NCBI RefSeq assembly: GCF_014192335.1 | Contig: NZ_JACHXU010000020.1 | Span: 99,053-163,052, forward strand | Source of the DNA: Aporhodopirellula rubra | GTDB lineage: Bacteria; Planctomycetota; Planctomycetia; Pirellulales; Pirellulaceae | Length of the DNA stretch: 64,000 nt | Direction: 5' to 3' | Shown: positions 43,799 to 52,619 of the stretch, piece after piece | Position numbering within the stretch: position 1 is the first letter of the stretch | How the letters are laid out: each line of letters opens with the position of its first letter | Program-made: the position numbers and the translations under genes | The notes under the pieces: generated by a model | What the model was told of the DNA's origin: nothing | Databases searched by the model: none | What the model saw: only the letters and a program-made list of their open reading frames with translations

Positions 43799-45292
43799 TT
43801 GGACACCCCGGAATTGATTGCGGTCTTCGTCGATGAGGCGCGTCTGCACCTGCGGACTCTCGAAACACGCGTGCTCCAGATCGAGACATCAGAGACCCCC
43901 GATGCACCGATCGATGTCGACTTGATCGACGATGCGCTGCGCGCGATCCATTCGCTCAAAGGGGCGGCCTGTTTTTTGAAACTCGGTGATATGGTCGCGG
44001 TGTCGCATCGAGTCGAAGACTTGCTGACGAAAACGCGCAACGGCGGCCAATCGGTGGACGCAGCGACCGTCAACACGATACTCTCCGCAGTTGATCGCCT
44101 GGGCGTGATGGTCGACTGCGTCGAAACAGGGGCGGATGCCGATGCGACCGCGATCTGCCGCCGGCTCGACGAGCACATCAAGGAGATCACTCAATGCCAG
44201 ACGCGGTCGTTCACTCAAGGGCCGGACACGTTGCGAGGTTCGGCCGCCCAGCCCAAGACACCGCCGCCGAAAGGACACGAGACCGTTCGCCGGAAACCGG
44301 ACGTGACACACGGCGAATTCAACAATGATCGCGTCGGCGACTCGATCGATCAAATTCAATTGCAAATCGATAGCGTGCTCGCCAATCAGAAACCTTCCCC
44401 GCTGCCTACGTCTTCAGCGCAGCACAGCAGCGAGAGCGAGGCGTCGACAATTCACGCCCGCCAACCGCACGGTTCGATTGCTCCGCCGGCCACCTCGGTG
44501 CGTGTTTCCATTGAAACGCTCGATCGAATGGGACGCGTCGCAGAAGAGCTCATTCGCAATCGCGATCAGTTGCTGCATCTGTTGATGAAGAACGCCGACT
44601 CAACCGACCTCGACGCGGGGCAGTTTCCCGAGAATGCTGACCGCGGTGTGCTCGAGCCAATCATCGCTAACCTCGATCGCGTGAGCGCCGAGTTACGCGA
44701 CTCGATTCGCGAAGCTCGCCAACAAAAAATCGCCCAACTGCTTTCGCGATTCCCACGCTTCATCCGTGACCTTTGCGTCACGCTCGACAAAGAGATCCTG
44801 TCGGAGATTGACTGCGACGACGTCGAAGCCGACAGCCTCGTCGTGGATGCGATCTCCGACCCGCTGATGCATTTAGTTCGCAACGCCTGCGACCACGGTT
44901 TGGAACCGCCATCGGAGCGTGCTGCGGCGGGTAAGTCGAGAGCGGGAACCGTGTCGCTGCGGTCGTACCGTCGTGAAGAAAAACTCATCGTTGAAGTGAC
45001 CGACGACGGTCGAGGGATCGATCCCGTCGCGGTGAAATCACGTGCAGTCGAGAAAGGTGTGGTGACGCCAGGCATCGCCGATACGTTGACCGACACGGAG
45101 GCGTGTAACCTGATCTTCCTGCCCGGAATCTCGACGGCACATGCGGTGACGGAGGTCAGCGGGCGAGGTATCGGGATGGATATCGCGAAGACTAACATCG
45201 AAGCGATCGGAGGCTCCATCGAAGTCGACACACGGATCGGCCGAGGAACAACGATCCGGATTACATTGCCAGCGATTGGCGAAACCGAATGA
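43799..45292 (+). CDS. CheA-like histidine kinase lacking the CheW-type domain
   Basis: 497 aa, starting at TTG 43799 (GAAGAG upstream); the Hpt domain begins at once. P1/Hpt: DDALRAIHSLKGAACFL with phospho-His51. A low-complexity linker (about 130-240) leads to the P3 dimerisation helix (VSIETLDRMGRVAEELIRNR) and a HATPase: HLVRNACDHGLEPP (N box), TDDGRGIDP (G1), GRGIGMDIAK (G2), GRGTTIRITLP. The protein ends there, so the C-terminal P5 domain that links CheA to receptors through CheW is absent, as is P2. It may work with stand-alone response regulators outside a chemoreceptor array. Convergent with the Ser/Thr kinase gene. Confidence 0.88.
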   Translation: MDTPELIAVFVDEARLHLRTLETRVLQIETSETPDAPIDVDLIDDALRAIHSLKGAACFLKLGDMVAVSHRVEDLLTKTRNGGQSVDAATVNTILSAVDRLGVMVDCVETGADADATAICRRLDEHIKEITQCQTRSFTQGPDTLRGSAAQPKTPPPKGHETVRRKPDVTHGEFNNDRVGDSIDQIQLQIDSVLANQKPSPLPTSSAQHSSESEASTIHARQPHGSIAPPATSVRVSIETLDRMGRVAEELIRNRDQLLHLLMKNADSTDLDAGQFPENADRGVLEPIIANLDRVSAELRDSIREARQQKIAQLLSRFPRFIRDLCVTLDKEILSEIDCDDVEADSLVVDAISDPLMHLVRNACDHGLEPPSERAAAGKSRAGTVSLRSYRREEKLIVEVTDDGRGIDPVAVKSRAVEKGVVTPGIADTLTDTEACNLIFLPGISTAHAVTEVSGRGIGMDIAKTNIEAIGGSIEVDTRIGRGTTIRITLPAIGETE

Positions 45293-45441
45293 GCCGATGA
45301 GAGCCGGCTGCTGCTATTGTTTTCAAAGGATGGAGCGTCCGGCACCAATAGCCGAACTCACCTGAAATCAGGTTCCTGAAATCTGGCGTCATATTATTGA
45401 GAAACTGCTCTCGCACTGAAACGCGACGCTGCGGCGGAACG

Positions 45442-46317
45442 CTAGGCGGCGCGGCGGGTTGAGCGACGGGCTGATTTGGTGGACGTGGTTTTGTCCGTGA
45501 TGATGTTGCGAATCCGGGTCAGCGCGTTGTGCATCGCGACGCCGTCACGGAACCGTTTGCTCGGCGTCGGATCGATCGATTTGCGGACCCAATCGACGAA
45601 GTCCTGATGCAACCCTTTACGGAACTTGGCGTAAGACGGCAACGGCGGCTCGAACGGGTATTCCGGCAGGACACCTGCCAACATCCGGTACGCGATCAAC
45701 CCGAGTGCAAACACGTCGCTGCGCAAGGTCGGTTTGCCCATCGCCTGTTCCGGTGCGATGTAACCGAGCGTGCCGGACGCGGACACTCGGTGGCGACGCG
45801 TTTGGTTACGAGCCAATCCGAAATCGGTCAAGCAAATTCGGTTGCCGGGGAACAGGATGAAATTTTCCGGTTTGATGTCCCGGTGCAGAACCTTGTTCTC
45901 GTGAGCGTGGGCCACCGCAGCGGTCATTTGCCGGATGTATTCCACGGTCGTTGATCGAGCCATGCGGCGCGACAATCGGTCATTCAAACTCTCTTCGCCG
46001 AGAGGAAAGACCATCACGAATTGGCCATCGATGTAACGTGCGTCTTTGAGTGGCAACACGTTCGGGTGAGACAGCCCGGCCATGATGCGAACCTCACGCT
46101 GGACATCGTCATACGATTGATGCAACGTCTCGGACGAAAGGTCCGGAACCTTCAGCGCGACCGACCGGTCTTCGATCGTATCGTGTGCCTGAAAGACGAC
46201 GGCAAAGCCGCCTTCGCCGAGTCGTCGGACCAAGCGGTACTTGTCCAGCCTCACGCCAGCACGCAGGCGGCGGGAGGGTTCGGAATCCGGCATCACCAAT
46301 CGAAGCTTTGCGGTCAC
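45442..46317 (-). CDS. Soluble serine/threonine protein kinase (PknB type)
   Basis: 291 aa with all kinase motifs: glycine loop LGEGGFAVVF (34-42), VALKVP with Lys56, HRDIKPEN (145-152), DFG at 165-167, GTLGYIAPEQ and SDVFALG. It ends in a short Lys/Arg-rich tail and has no transmembrane or sensor domain, unlike many bacterial Hanks kinases. It phosphorylates Ser/Thr on unknown proteins. It converges with the CheA-like gene 150 bp away, so the two signalling types sit together, but no sequence evidence links them. Confidence 0.93.
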   Translation of the reverse strand: MTAKLRLVMPDSEPSRRLRAGVRLDKYRLVRRLGEGGFAVVFQAHDTIEDRSVALKVPDLSSETLHQSYDDVQREVRIMAGLSHPNVLPLKDARYIDGQFVMVFPLGEESLNDRLSRRMARSTTVEYIRQMTAAVAHAHENKVLHRDIKPENFILFPGNRICLTDFGLARNQTRRHRVSASGTLGYIAPEQAMGKPTLRSDVFALGLIAYRMLAGVLPEYPFEPPLPSYAKFRKGLHQDFVDWVRKSIDPTPSKRFRDGVAMHNALTRIRNIITDKTTSTKSARRSTRRAA

Positions 46318-46526
46318 TCGCGGTTTCTCTGTTAGGAGTTAGGGACGATCCTCGTCGCACATGCATCCACCGTCGTCTTGATGGTGGTCCATGATCCTGA
46401 AAGGCATGATTTCGCGAGAAACAATTTCTCTAGAAGGGCATGATCATCCAGGAAACATGGCGAGGCACATTTCCACGTTCCGTGTCAGCAAAGCGATCGG
46501 TCACTCCGCGACAACGGGACGCGGGA

Positions 46527-48698
46527 TTAGTTGTTCGTTTGCTCAGCAAACATTCGGTGCGTGGCCGGTTCTTCAGATTTGCCACAACGAGTCGTGACAT
46601 CGATCCGCACCGCCCATCGGCCTTCGGCGTCCGCTTGCACGATCCAGTGAGGCATCACGCAAACGCTCTGGTGCACGAGTTCAAAACCCGCTTCGCTTTG
46701 GCTGACCGTTTGGATCGGAAACGCCCAAATGCCACTATCACGATCGCATTTCAGATCCACGTCGACATCGAGCCAGCGGTCCGAGAGTGATAGCCCTCGG
46801 GCGTCACTCAAATCGATTTTCTCACCGAATTGTCCGAGTTGGTTCCCATCAACGTCGCTGAAATAGCGGTCGTCGGCTCCGGACGGCAGTCCCGCAAAGT
46901 TCCATTCGATTGCGAAGTGCAGCGGTTGGCCTGGTGGAAGATTCTCCAGCAGGTATGCCACCGACATCGTATCGCTGTCTTGGCAGATCGTGACCGCTTT
47001 CGTGATCGTGATCGGAATCCCCCATGCATTGCCGTCGCGTCGCATCTGCGCCTGCACGCGGTCACCGCCGCGACGCAACTTGGCTTCGAACGGCAGGTCG
47101 ACGAAGTCACCTCGTTCGAGTGAATCGCCCGACATCACCGACTCGAGGGTCGCTTCGTTGTCATAGAAGTGATCCATCAGGCTCTTGCGAGGAAAACGGT
47201 CGTACTGCACGCACTCGTCGAGTCCCTCTTGCTTGAACACGACGCGATCATGAATGCTGGCCACGTCTCCGTCGCCCGAACCTGGGCCCGCCAACACCTT
47301 GCGGTGATAAGCTTCCGGTCGTCGTTGCAACGTTGCGAGCAGGTTGTGTTTAATCTCGCGAAGGTCCCACTCATACATCCGGCCACCGCAGGCTGGGTCG
47401 AGCCACAACACCATTTGGTCGTTTGACAAACGGACTTCTTGTTGACCGTCAAAGTCGTAGTCGGCGGCTGTCGCGGTTGCAACGTTGGCGGTCCCTTCGA
47501 CTTGCGCCAAGATCGTGTCGGCGGCGATCAAGTGTTCGTAGATCGCGTTGCGAAGGTGTGGCAAATAGATTCCGCCGAACGCACCGTGCCAATATGGGCA
47601 GTTGCATTGGCCGCGATAGAGATGATCGCGGGCTTCGGCGAGCACACCAGCATCGAGCCCGGCTTCTTCCGCTTTAGCCAAACGATCGCTGACGTACATC
47701 ATGCGAGCGTACATCTCGTTAGTTTCTTCGTACTTCGTTTTGAAGTTACGCCAGAAACCGCCGCGAACGAAGGTTTCCAACCGTGGCCACTCGGAACTCT
47801 TTTCGAGAGCATGGGTGACGTCTTCGAGCGTCTCTTGGGCTTCAACGGGCAGCGACCATTCAGTCATTTCACGGTAACTGCAATCCGGCAGGTAGGCTTT
47901 CCCGGCGGCAGGAACACGGCGAATCGCTTCGGCCATCGTCACCGTGTGCAGCCACTCTTGGTTTTCGGTTAACGCGTCGAAGAACGAACGCAACCAGCCT
48001 TCATCATAAACGTGGACTTTGGTGTCCGGCCACGTACCGAACTTCTCCCCGTCGTCACCGAACGTCATCACCGCGCCGGGATGACGATGGGCAACGTCGT
48101 GAAGATAGGAGATCGTTTCATCCGCAGGCCGGAACGGAATCGTGTAACGCAAGTGTTCACTACCGGGGAAAATCCGCAGCAATCGGCCTTGGTCCTCGAC
48201 GAGGTAGTAACTCGTGAGGTCCTCGTCCTTCATCCCGGCGGCTTTGAAGTGATAGTCATCGAGCACCGTGTAGTGGATGCCCGCGTCAACAACATCCGTC
48301 GTGAGGCCAGATTCCCAAACCCGCTCCGGTGTCCACATGCCGCCCGGGGTGACGCCAACGTTGCGCTGCAACCAACGACTGTACGATTGGATCTGACCGA
48401 CCCGGTCGCGACTCGGCAGCATCGTCAGGATTGGCTCGTATTGTGGGCCACCGACGATTTCGATCCGGCCGGCTTCGACGAGCAATCGGACGCGGTCGAG
48501 ATACTCGGGATGACGTTCGGCCAACCACATCATCAGTGGACCGGACGTGTGCAATGAAATCTGCAGCGACTCGTACGGTTCGAACACCTCGAGGAACGGC
48601 AGATAGCTATCTTTATAGGACTGCTCAAAAACGCCGTCGAAGTTGCCGATCGGCTGGTGATTGTGCAGAACCAAGCAGAGATGAACGTGCGGCGTCAT
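46527..48698 (-). CDS. GH57 family glucanotransferase/amylase
   Basis: 723 aa. GH57 motifs in order: LVLHNHQPIGNF (HNHQP near 12-16), GGPQYEPIL, MWTPERVWE with nucleophile Glu125, TFGDDGEKFGTW with the acid Asp near 215, and a helical barrel end. After about residue 400 comes the DUF1926-type beta domain typical of alpha-amylases and 4-alpha-glucanotransferases of this family (QMVLWLDPACGGRMYEWDLR). It is cytoplasmic (no signal) and should work on glycogen. Monocistronic; 210 bp separate it from the kinase gene. Confidence 0.93.
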   Translation of the reverse strand: MTPHVHLCLVLHNHQPIGNFDGVFEQSYKDSYLPFLEVFEPYESLQISLHTSGPLMMWLAERHPEYLDRVRLLVEAGRIEIVGGPQYEPILTMLPSRDRVGQIQSYSRWLQRNVGVTPGGMWTPERVWESGLTTDVVDAGIHYTVLDDYHFKAAGMKDEDLTSYYLVEDQGRLLRIFPGSEHLRYTIPFRPADETISYLHDVAHRHPGAVMTFGDDGEKFGTWPDTKVHVYDEGWLRSFFDALTENQEWLHTVTMAEAIRRVPAAGKAYLPDCSYREMTEWSLPVEAQETLEDVTHALEKSSEWPRLETFVRGGFWRNFKTKYEETNEMYARMMYVSDRLAKAEEAGLDAGVLAEARDHLYRGQCNCPYWHGAFGGIYLPHLRNAIYEHLIAADTILAQVEGTANVATATAADYDFDGQQEVRLSNDQMVLWLDPACGGRMYEWDLREIKHNLLATLQRRPEAYHRKVLAGPGSGDGDVASIHDRVVFKQEGLDECVQYDRFPRKSLMDHFYDNEATLESVMSGDSLERGDFVDLPFEAKLRRGGDRVQAQMRRDGNAWGIPITITKAVTICQDSDTMSVAYLLENLPPGQPLHFAIEWNFAGLPSGADDRYFSDVDGNQLGQFGEKIDLSDARGLSLSDRWLDVDVDLKCDRDSGIWAFPIQTVSQSEAGFELVHQSVCVMPHWIVQADAEGRWAVRIDVTTRCGKSEEPATHRMFAEQTNN

Positions 48699-49372
48699 GG
48701 CGTTTTGCGAAAACGTGGAAGGGAAAAGTCGTGAGTTCGATGGTGCGTATTCTAAGGTTACTTTCGTTCGTACCGAATCCCGTCAATGATCGGATTGGAA
48801 CGAATGCTCCGGTTTTTTAGCCGCAAGGCTATGCGTTGCCTGAACATCCCGAGAAAGCTAGGCAATGTCGAGAAACCGCGTAATCGGTAAACTCGGGTGC
48901 CCATCAGAGCATGTATCGACCTTTGAAACGGAAAAGTTGAACGATTGCCAATATCCTCCCCAGGGAGGCGAATAACTCGTCAGTACAGCGAAGCACGTGC
49001 CTCAAACGCATTCGCCGGCTAGGCCCGAAACCCGTCTGTCGGCGAGCTCGAGACGATGCCACCGTGGCAATTTTTTCAGTCGGTGGCATCATTTCGGACG
49101 CCACCATGAGGAAACCGGGCGAGTGTTATCAATAAAGCCGCGTGTGATGAAAAAACAGGCCATTACGCATCCCTGGGGCATGCCCCATCCCCGGCAAATG
49201 AGCGGCGAACAAAAATGAGCGGCGAACAAATAGAAACGCGAACGCACGGAAACGCGAACGCCTTGAGATACATTGAAAGGACTACCGCAAACGCGGTGTT
49301 CCCGCAGTCGGACGCACGCGAGCGTCCCGAAAACGAAATCCGAACGTCATCCTTGATCTCCAAAGCAGCACG
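48699..49372. other. Intergenic region with tandem repeats and a palindrome
   Basis: About 670 bp without a gene. Its last part, upstream of the membrane-protein gene, holds the repeats at 49174-49261 listed separately. Confidence 0.35.
49174..49261. repeat. Palindrome and two tandem duplications upstream of the DUF4013-like gene
   Basis: TGGGGCATGCCCCA (49174-49187) is a perfect 14-bp palindrome. AAATGAGCGGCGAACAA occurs twice in direct tandem (49196-49212, 49213-49229). GAAACGCGAACGC occurs twice at 16-bp spacing (49233-49245, 49249-49261). The cluster lies about 110-200 bp upstream of ATG 49373 and may be a regulatory region. Confidence 0.55.
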
Positions 49373-50722
49373 ATGAGCTTGGTCAGCACGGCACTCGAGC
49401 ACGAAGGCTTGAACGCACCTCTCGTTGATTCCGATTCGAAATTGGGATCCGTGCTGTCGTCCCCGGTGATGCCTGCGACAAAGAGTCATCTACTTCGACG
49501 GGTTTGGTCGTGGTCGGTTGCATCGACATGGAATCTGTGGTGCTTGGCCAGCTTGGTTTTGCTGTTGGCTGTCGTGACCGCGATCCCTCTGCTGCAGTTG
49601 ACCGTGCTCGGTTACCTGTTGATGGTGGCCGGGCGTCTGACGAGCGGTCGAACCGTTCGCGAGAGCGTCCCGGGGCTCGCGAAAGCGGGGCGGATCGGCA
49701 TTGTGCTCGGCTCCCTCGGTCTGGCTTCGTTACCGATCCGGCTACTCGTGCACTGGGAATCGGTCGCCGCAATCATCGAGCCCGATTCCACCTCGGCGAC
49801 GACACTGCGCGTGGTCGCGATCGTCTTCTCGATGTCGGCAACGGTTTACCTTTGGTGGGCGTGGGCCCGTGGCGGTCGACTGCGACATTTCCTATGGCCC
49901 GAACCGGTGCGTTTTCTTCGGGAAGCGTGGCGACCGAGGCTCTGGTCCGACGTCTCGGATCGTCTTTGGGGATTCGTCGTCTCCTTGAAGTTGCCCATGC
50001 TGTTCTGGCTCGGCGTTCGCGGTGCGATCGGCACTTTGATTTGGTTGTTCCCCGCGATGATGATCATGAACGTGACCCGGGAAGGCAACCAAGCGGCCGC
50101 GGGGCTGGTCGGTGCGATTGCGTTCCTTGCACTCGGCTACGTGATGTTAACGTTGCCGATGTTGCAGGCCCACTTTGCCGCCGAAAATGATTTTCGTGCG
50201 ATCTTCCATTGGCGTCGGGTTCGTCGCGAAATTCGCTCGGCCCCGTGGAGCTACGCTGCCGCAATGTTGGTGACGCTCGTCTTGCTACCTATCCCGTTGT
50301 ACCTGCTCAAAGTCGAAGCGACGCCGCAGGAGATCGCGTGGTTGCCGTGCCTCGTCTTTGTCGCGTTCATGCTGCCCGCCCGGATCGCCACCGGTTTGGC
50401 GATGCGGCGTTGCCGGAGGCTGGATGCTCAGTCGCAAGCACAAACCGTTGCAGCGGAACCCCTAGGTGACGAAACCGCGTCGAGTGCGTCGCCGGTTGAC
50501 TTCAGTTCAGGGGCAACGAGATCGGACGAATCGCGATCCGAGCGGGCTCGACGATGGTGGAATGTTTTCTCGAGAGTGAGCGTGCGTTTCTTAATCGCAC
50601 CCTCGATCGTGATCGTCTATCTGCTCGTTCTCTTCGCGAGTCAGTACACAAGCTGGGACGGAGTCGACACCTGGATCCGCCAACACGCCCTCCTAGTCCC
50701 CGTCCCCTTTGTTGGAATCTAA
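49373..50722 (+). CDS. Polytopic membrane protein, DUF4013-like
   Basis: 449 aa with about nine hydrophobic segments; the N-terminal 45 residues are polar. The pattern LLAVVTAIPLLQLTVLGYLL followed by MVAGRLTSG resembles DUF4013 proteins, whose function is unknown. Several Arg-rich short loops (FLREAWRPRLW, FHWRRVRREIR) lie between the helices. It has no operon partner, but the upstream region carries repeats and a palindrome. Confidence in the gene is high, in the family only moderate. Confidence 0.75.
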   Translation: MSLVSTALEHEGLNAPLVDSDSKLGSVLSSPVMPATKSHLLRRVWSWSVASTWNLWCLASLVLLLAVVTAIPLLQLTVLGYLLMVAGRLTSGRTVRESVPGLAKAGRIGIVLGSLGLASLPIRLLVHWESVAAIIEPDSTSATTLRVVAIVFSMSATVYLWWAWARGGRLRHFLWPEPVRFLREAWRPRLWSDVSDRLWGFVVSLKLPMLFWLGVRGAIGTLIWLFPAMMIMNVTREGNQAAAGLVGAIAFLALGYVMLTLPMLQAHFAAENDFRAIFHWRRVRREIRSAPWSYAAAMLVTLVLLPIPLYLLKVEATPQEIAWLPCLVFVAFMLPARIATGLAMRRCRRLDAQSQAQTVAAEPLGDETASSASPVDFSSGATRSDESRSERARRWWNVFSRVSVRFLIAPSIVIVYLLVLFASQYTSWDGVDTWIRQHALLVPVPFVGI

Positions 50723-50866
50723 CCCTTCCTATGTCTTGATGCAGCCAACGTCACCAGACGGTGGACCTCCTCCTGGCAAACGTAGCAACGTATTAGACGC
50801 CGCCGTTAATTTCAGGATTGTTTTCAGGAACTGTCCCAGCGACTCGTCGAATGCCAACCGTTTGCG

Positions 50867-51292
50867 TCACCAACGAACGATCGTTCTGGGCATTCGGAAA
50901 CGAAGTTCTTTCGCACCCTGCTCTGTGATTTCCGCATCGCGAATGTCGATGCCGTAGAGACCGCGAATACGTCCGATCTCAGCGATCGATTCGTTCGAAA
51001 TTGAAGTCCCGGATAAATCGAGCGAAATTTCGGTTTGTCCGAGTCCGGCATTAATGATGTTTGCCGTCGCGTCTCGGATCATTGCGGAGTCGCCGTCGGA
51101 GGGACCAGGCGATCCGCACCAAATCAAATACTTCGAGGACTCAGACCGTCGACCATTCGAAAGATGCGCTCCAAATGATGCCGCAAGATGGTCGCAATGA
51201 GTTTCAAGGCGTTCCTGTGAATAGACCGCCCATCCAAGCCATACGGCAAACGCAAAAGTCGTTAGAGAACAGATCGCGAAAAACTTTTTCAT
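50867..51292 (-). CDS. Small membrane-anchored hypothetical protein with leucine-rich-like repeat
   Basis: 141 aa from ATG 51292: an N-terminal membrane segment (FFAICSLTTFAFAVWLGWAV), a periplasmic part, and a C-terminal stretch with LRR-like periodicity (ISLDLSGTSISNESIAEI, then LYGIDIRDAEITEQGAKEL). Only about two repeat units are present. The frame opens upstream to 51316 but the anchor starts at the later ATG. The gene follows 51313-52056 closely on the same strand, so they may be co-transcribed. Confidence 0.65.
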   Translation of the reverse strand: MKKFFAICSLTTFAFAVWLGWAVYSQERLETHCDHLAASFGAHLSNGRRSESSKYLIWCGSPGPSDGDSAMIRDATANIINAGLGQTEISLDLSGTSISNESIAEIGRIRGLYGIDIRDAEITEQGAKELRFRMPRTIVRW

Positions 51293-51312
51293 TCGGACCT
51301 CCGCAGCCGAGA

Positions 51313-52056
51313 TCACGGCAATTTCGACAGTGCGGGATTCTTGAACCGCAGCATGAATTCCTGTGAGACAGGTTTCTCGCCTCCTTGTCGCTCAACAAAC
51401 TTGTGGCTCATGAACGCGTAGTCGGTGCCAACGAGATGCAGAATGTCGAGCTTGCACAACTGGAAATCTCCCCCGGTGGCGATGTCGGAAACTTCGCCGA
51501 CTTCTTTCTGCCAGAGGTAGCCTCGCCAAGGGCCGATTGCGGAGCGTGCGCCATCGTTGGCACGCCACTTTCCTTTCCCCAAGTATTCACCAGAGGCTTT
51601 GGCCTCGTTGGAATCTATCTTAAAGTGAATCGATGATATTCGAGGCGATGAATGTCCTACAGGTTCGAATGAGACGATGTTGTTTTCGATCTTGATCAAG
51701 CATTCCCACTTGTCGCCTGTGGGCTTGACCACCCTTTGCATGGACTCGGTGAGAAACTCCTCATACTCGTCTTCGGTGAGTGAGAAGTTCGAGTGGTACG
51801 GCAAGGGCTGACCTGGCTTGGCAACTTTCGCGACGTACTCCTGCAGCCAAGCACCATCGGTTTCAGTTGCGAACTTTGTGGCGAGTTCGATTCCTCGGTC
51901 GCTCATGGAAACATCGAGAAATTCGATTTCCGTAGCCCCAGGCGGAAAGAACCGAGACAGCTCGATCTGTTGCTGATCAGCCTCCTGGCCGCTGGAGGTG
52001 CCGCAGCATGCTAGGAAAATCAGGAACCACATGTGAGTGTTGCGAAAAGCTGTCAT
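51313..52056 (-). CDS. Exported hypothetical protein of 247 aa
   Basis: A hydrophobic export signal (MWFLIFLACCGTSSG, about residues 9-23) with a CC pair that could serve as a lipobox. The mature part is rich in charged residues, without a recognised domain; FPPGATEIEFLD and GDFQLCKLDILHL are the most strand-like parts. It ends with FKNPALSKLP. It is followed 20 bp later by the small LRR-like protein on the same strand. No function is assigned. Confidence 0.6.
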   Translation of the reverse strand: MTAFRNTHMWFLIFLACCGTSSGQEADQQQIELSRFFPPGATEIEFLDVSMSDRGIELATKFATETDGAWLQEYVAKVAKPGQPLPYHSNFSLTEDEYEEFLTESMQRVVKPTGDKWECLIKIENNIVSFEPVGHSSPRISSIHFKIDSNEAKASGEYLGKGKWRANDGARSAIGPWRGYLWQKEVGEVSDIATGGDFQLCKLDILHLVGTDYAFMSHKFVERQGGEKPVSQEFMLRFKNPALSKLP

Positions 52057-52095
52057 GATAATCCCAGATCACTACGAGGTTGGGGCAGTAGATCG

Positions 52096-52434
52096 TCAGA
52101 GCGATTTGCCACAGTAAGGGCATGTCACGACGGAGTGCTGAAGCACCTCGCCGCAATAGAAACAAAACCATTCGGCCGAAGCCGACACAAGTGTTTGCTC
52201 TTCCTGCCAAGTGATCATCAGGTCTTGGACGTCGTCCTGTGTGCAACCGGCTGCACAGACGTCGTAGACGGCACCAAACACCGGCCCTTCACCGGCATGG
52301 ACTTGGCTGTATTCATTCACCGGTGCAACAAGCCTCGCGTTGACACCTGCCGCAAGCAAGAATGCGACCAGGGAATCGGCAGCGGAGTAGCTGCGCGTTC
52401 TGAAGACGATCGTCGGATCAGGAAGCGTCATCAT
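52096..52434 (-). CDS. DUF2007-like protein with C-terminal zinc ribbon
   Basis: 112 aa. The N-terminal 75 residues follow the DUF2007 (putative signal-transducing) pattern: a strand VFRTRSYSAADSLVAFLLAA, then a helix, AGVNARLV, and a second strand near the DDVQDLMITW segment. The end is a zinc ribbon, FCFYCGE ... TCPYCGKSL, with four Cys. DUF2007 is related to ACT-like folds; the role is unknown. Start ATG 52434. Confidence 0.72.
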   Translation of the reverse strand: MMTLPDPTIVFRTRSYSAADSLVAFLLAAGVNARLVAPVNEYSQVHAGEGPVFGAVYDVCAAGCTQDDVQDLMITWQEEQTLVSASAEWFCFYCGEVLQHSVVTCPYCGKSL

Positions 52435-52619
52435 CGCCCGTTCGCTAAAAGGTTGCCCGCCGTTCTCGACAAGTTGCGAACCCGGCAGTCGCGGAGCCGG
52501 TGATCTCTCGGTTTGCCGGGCCTGTCAAATCGTCCGAACTCAGGACGCATCCCGCGATGCCAGACACGCGTCCAGCAGGTCGACCATGCGATACTGAAAC
52601 TTACGTCGCGGTGTCCTTT

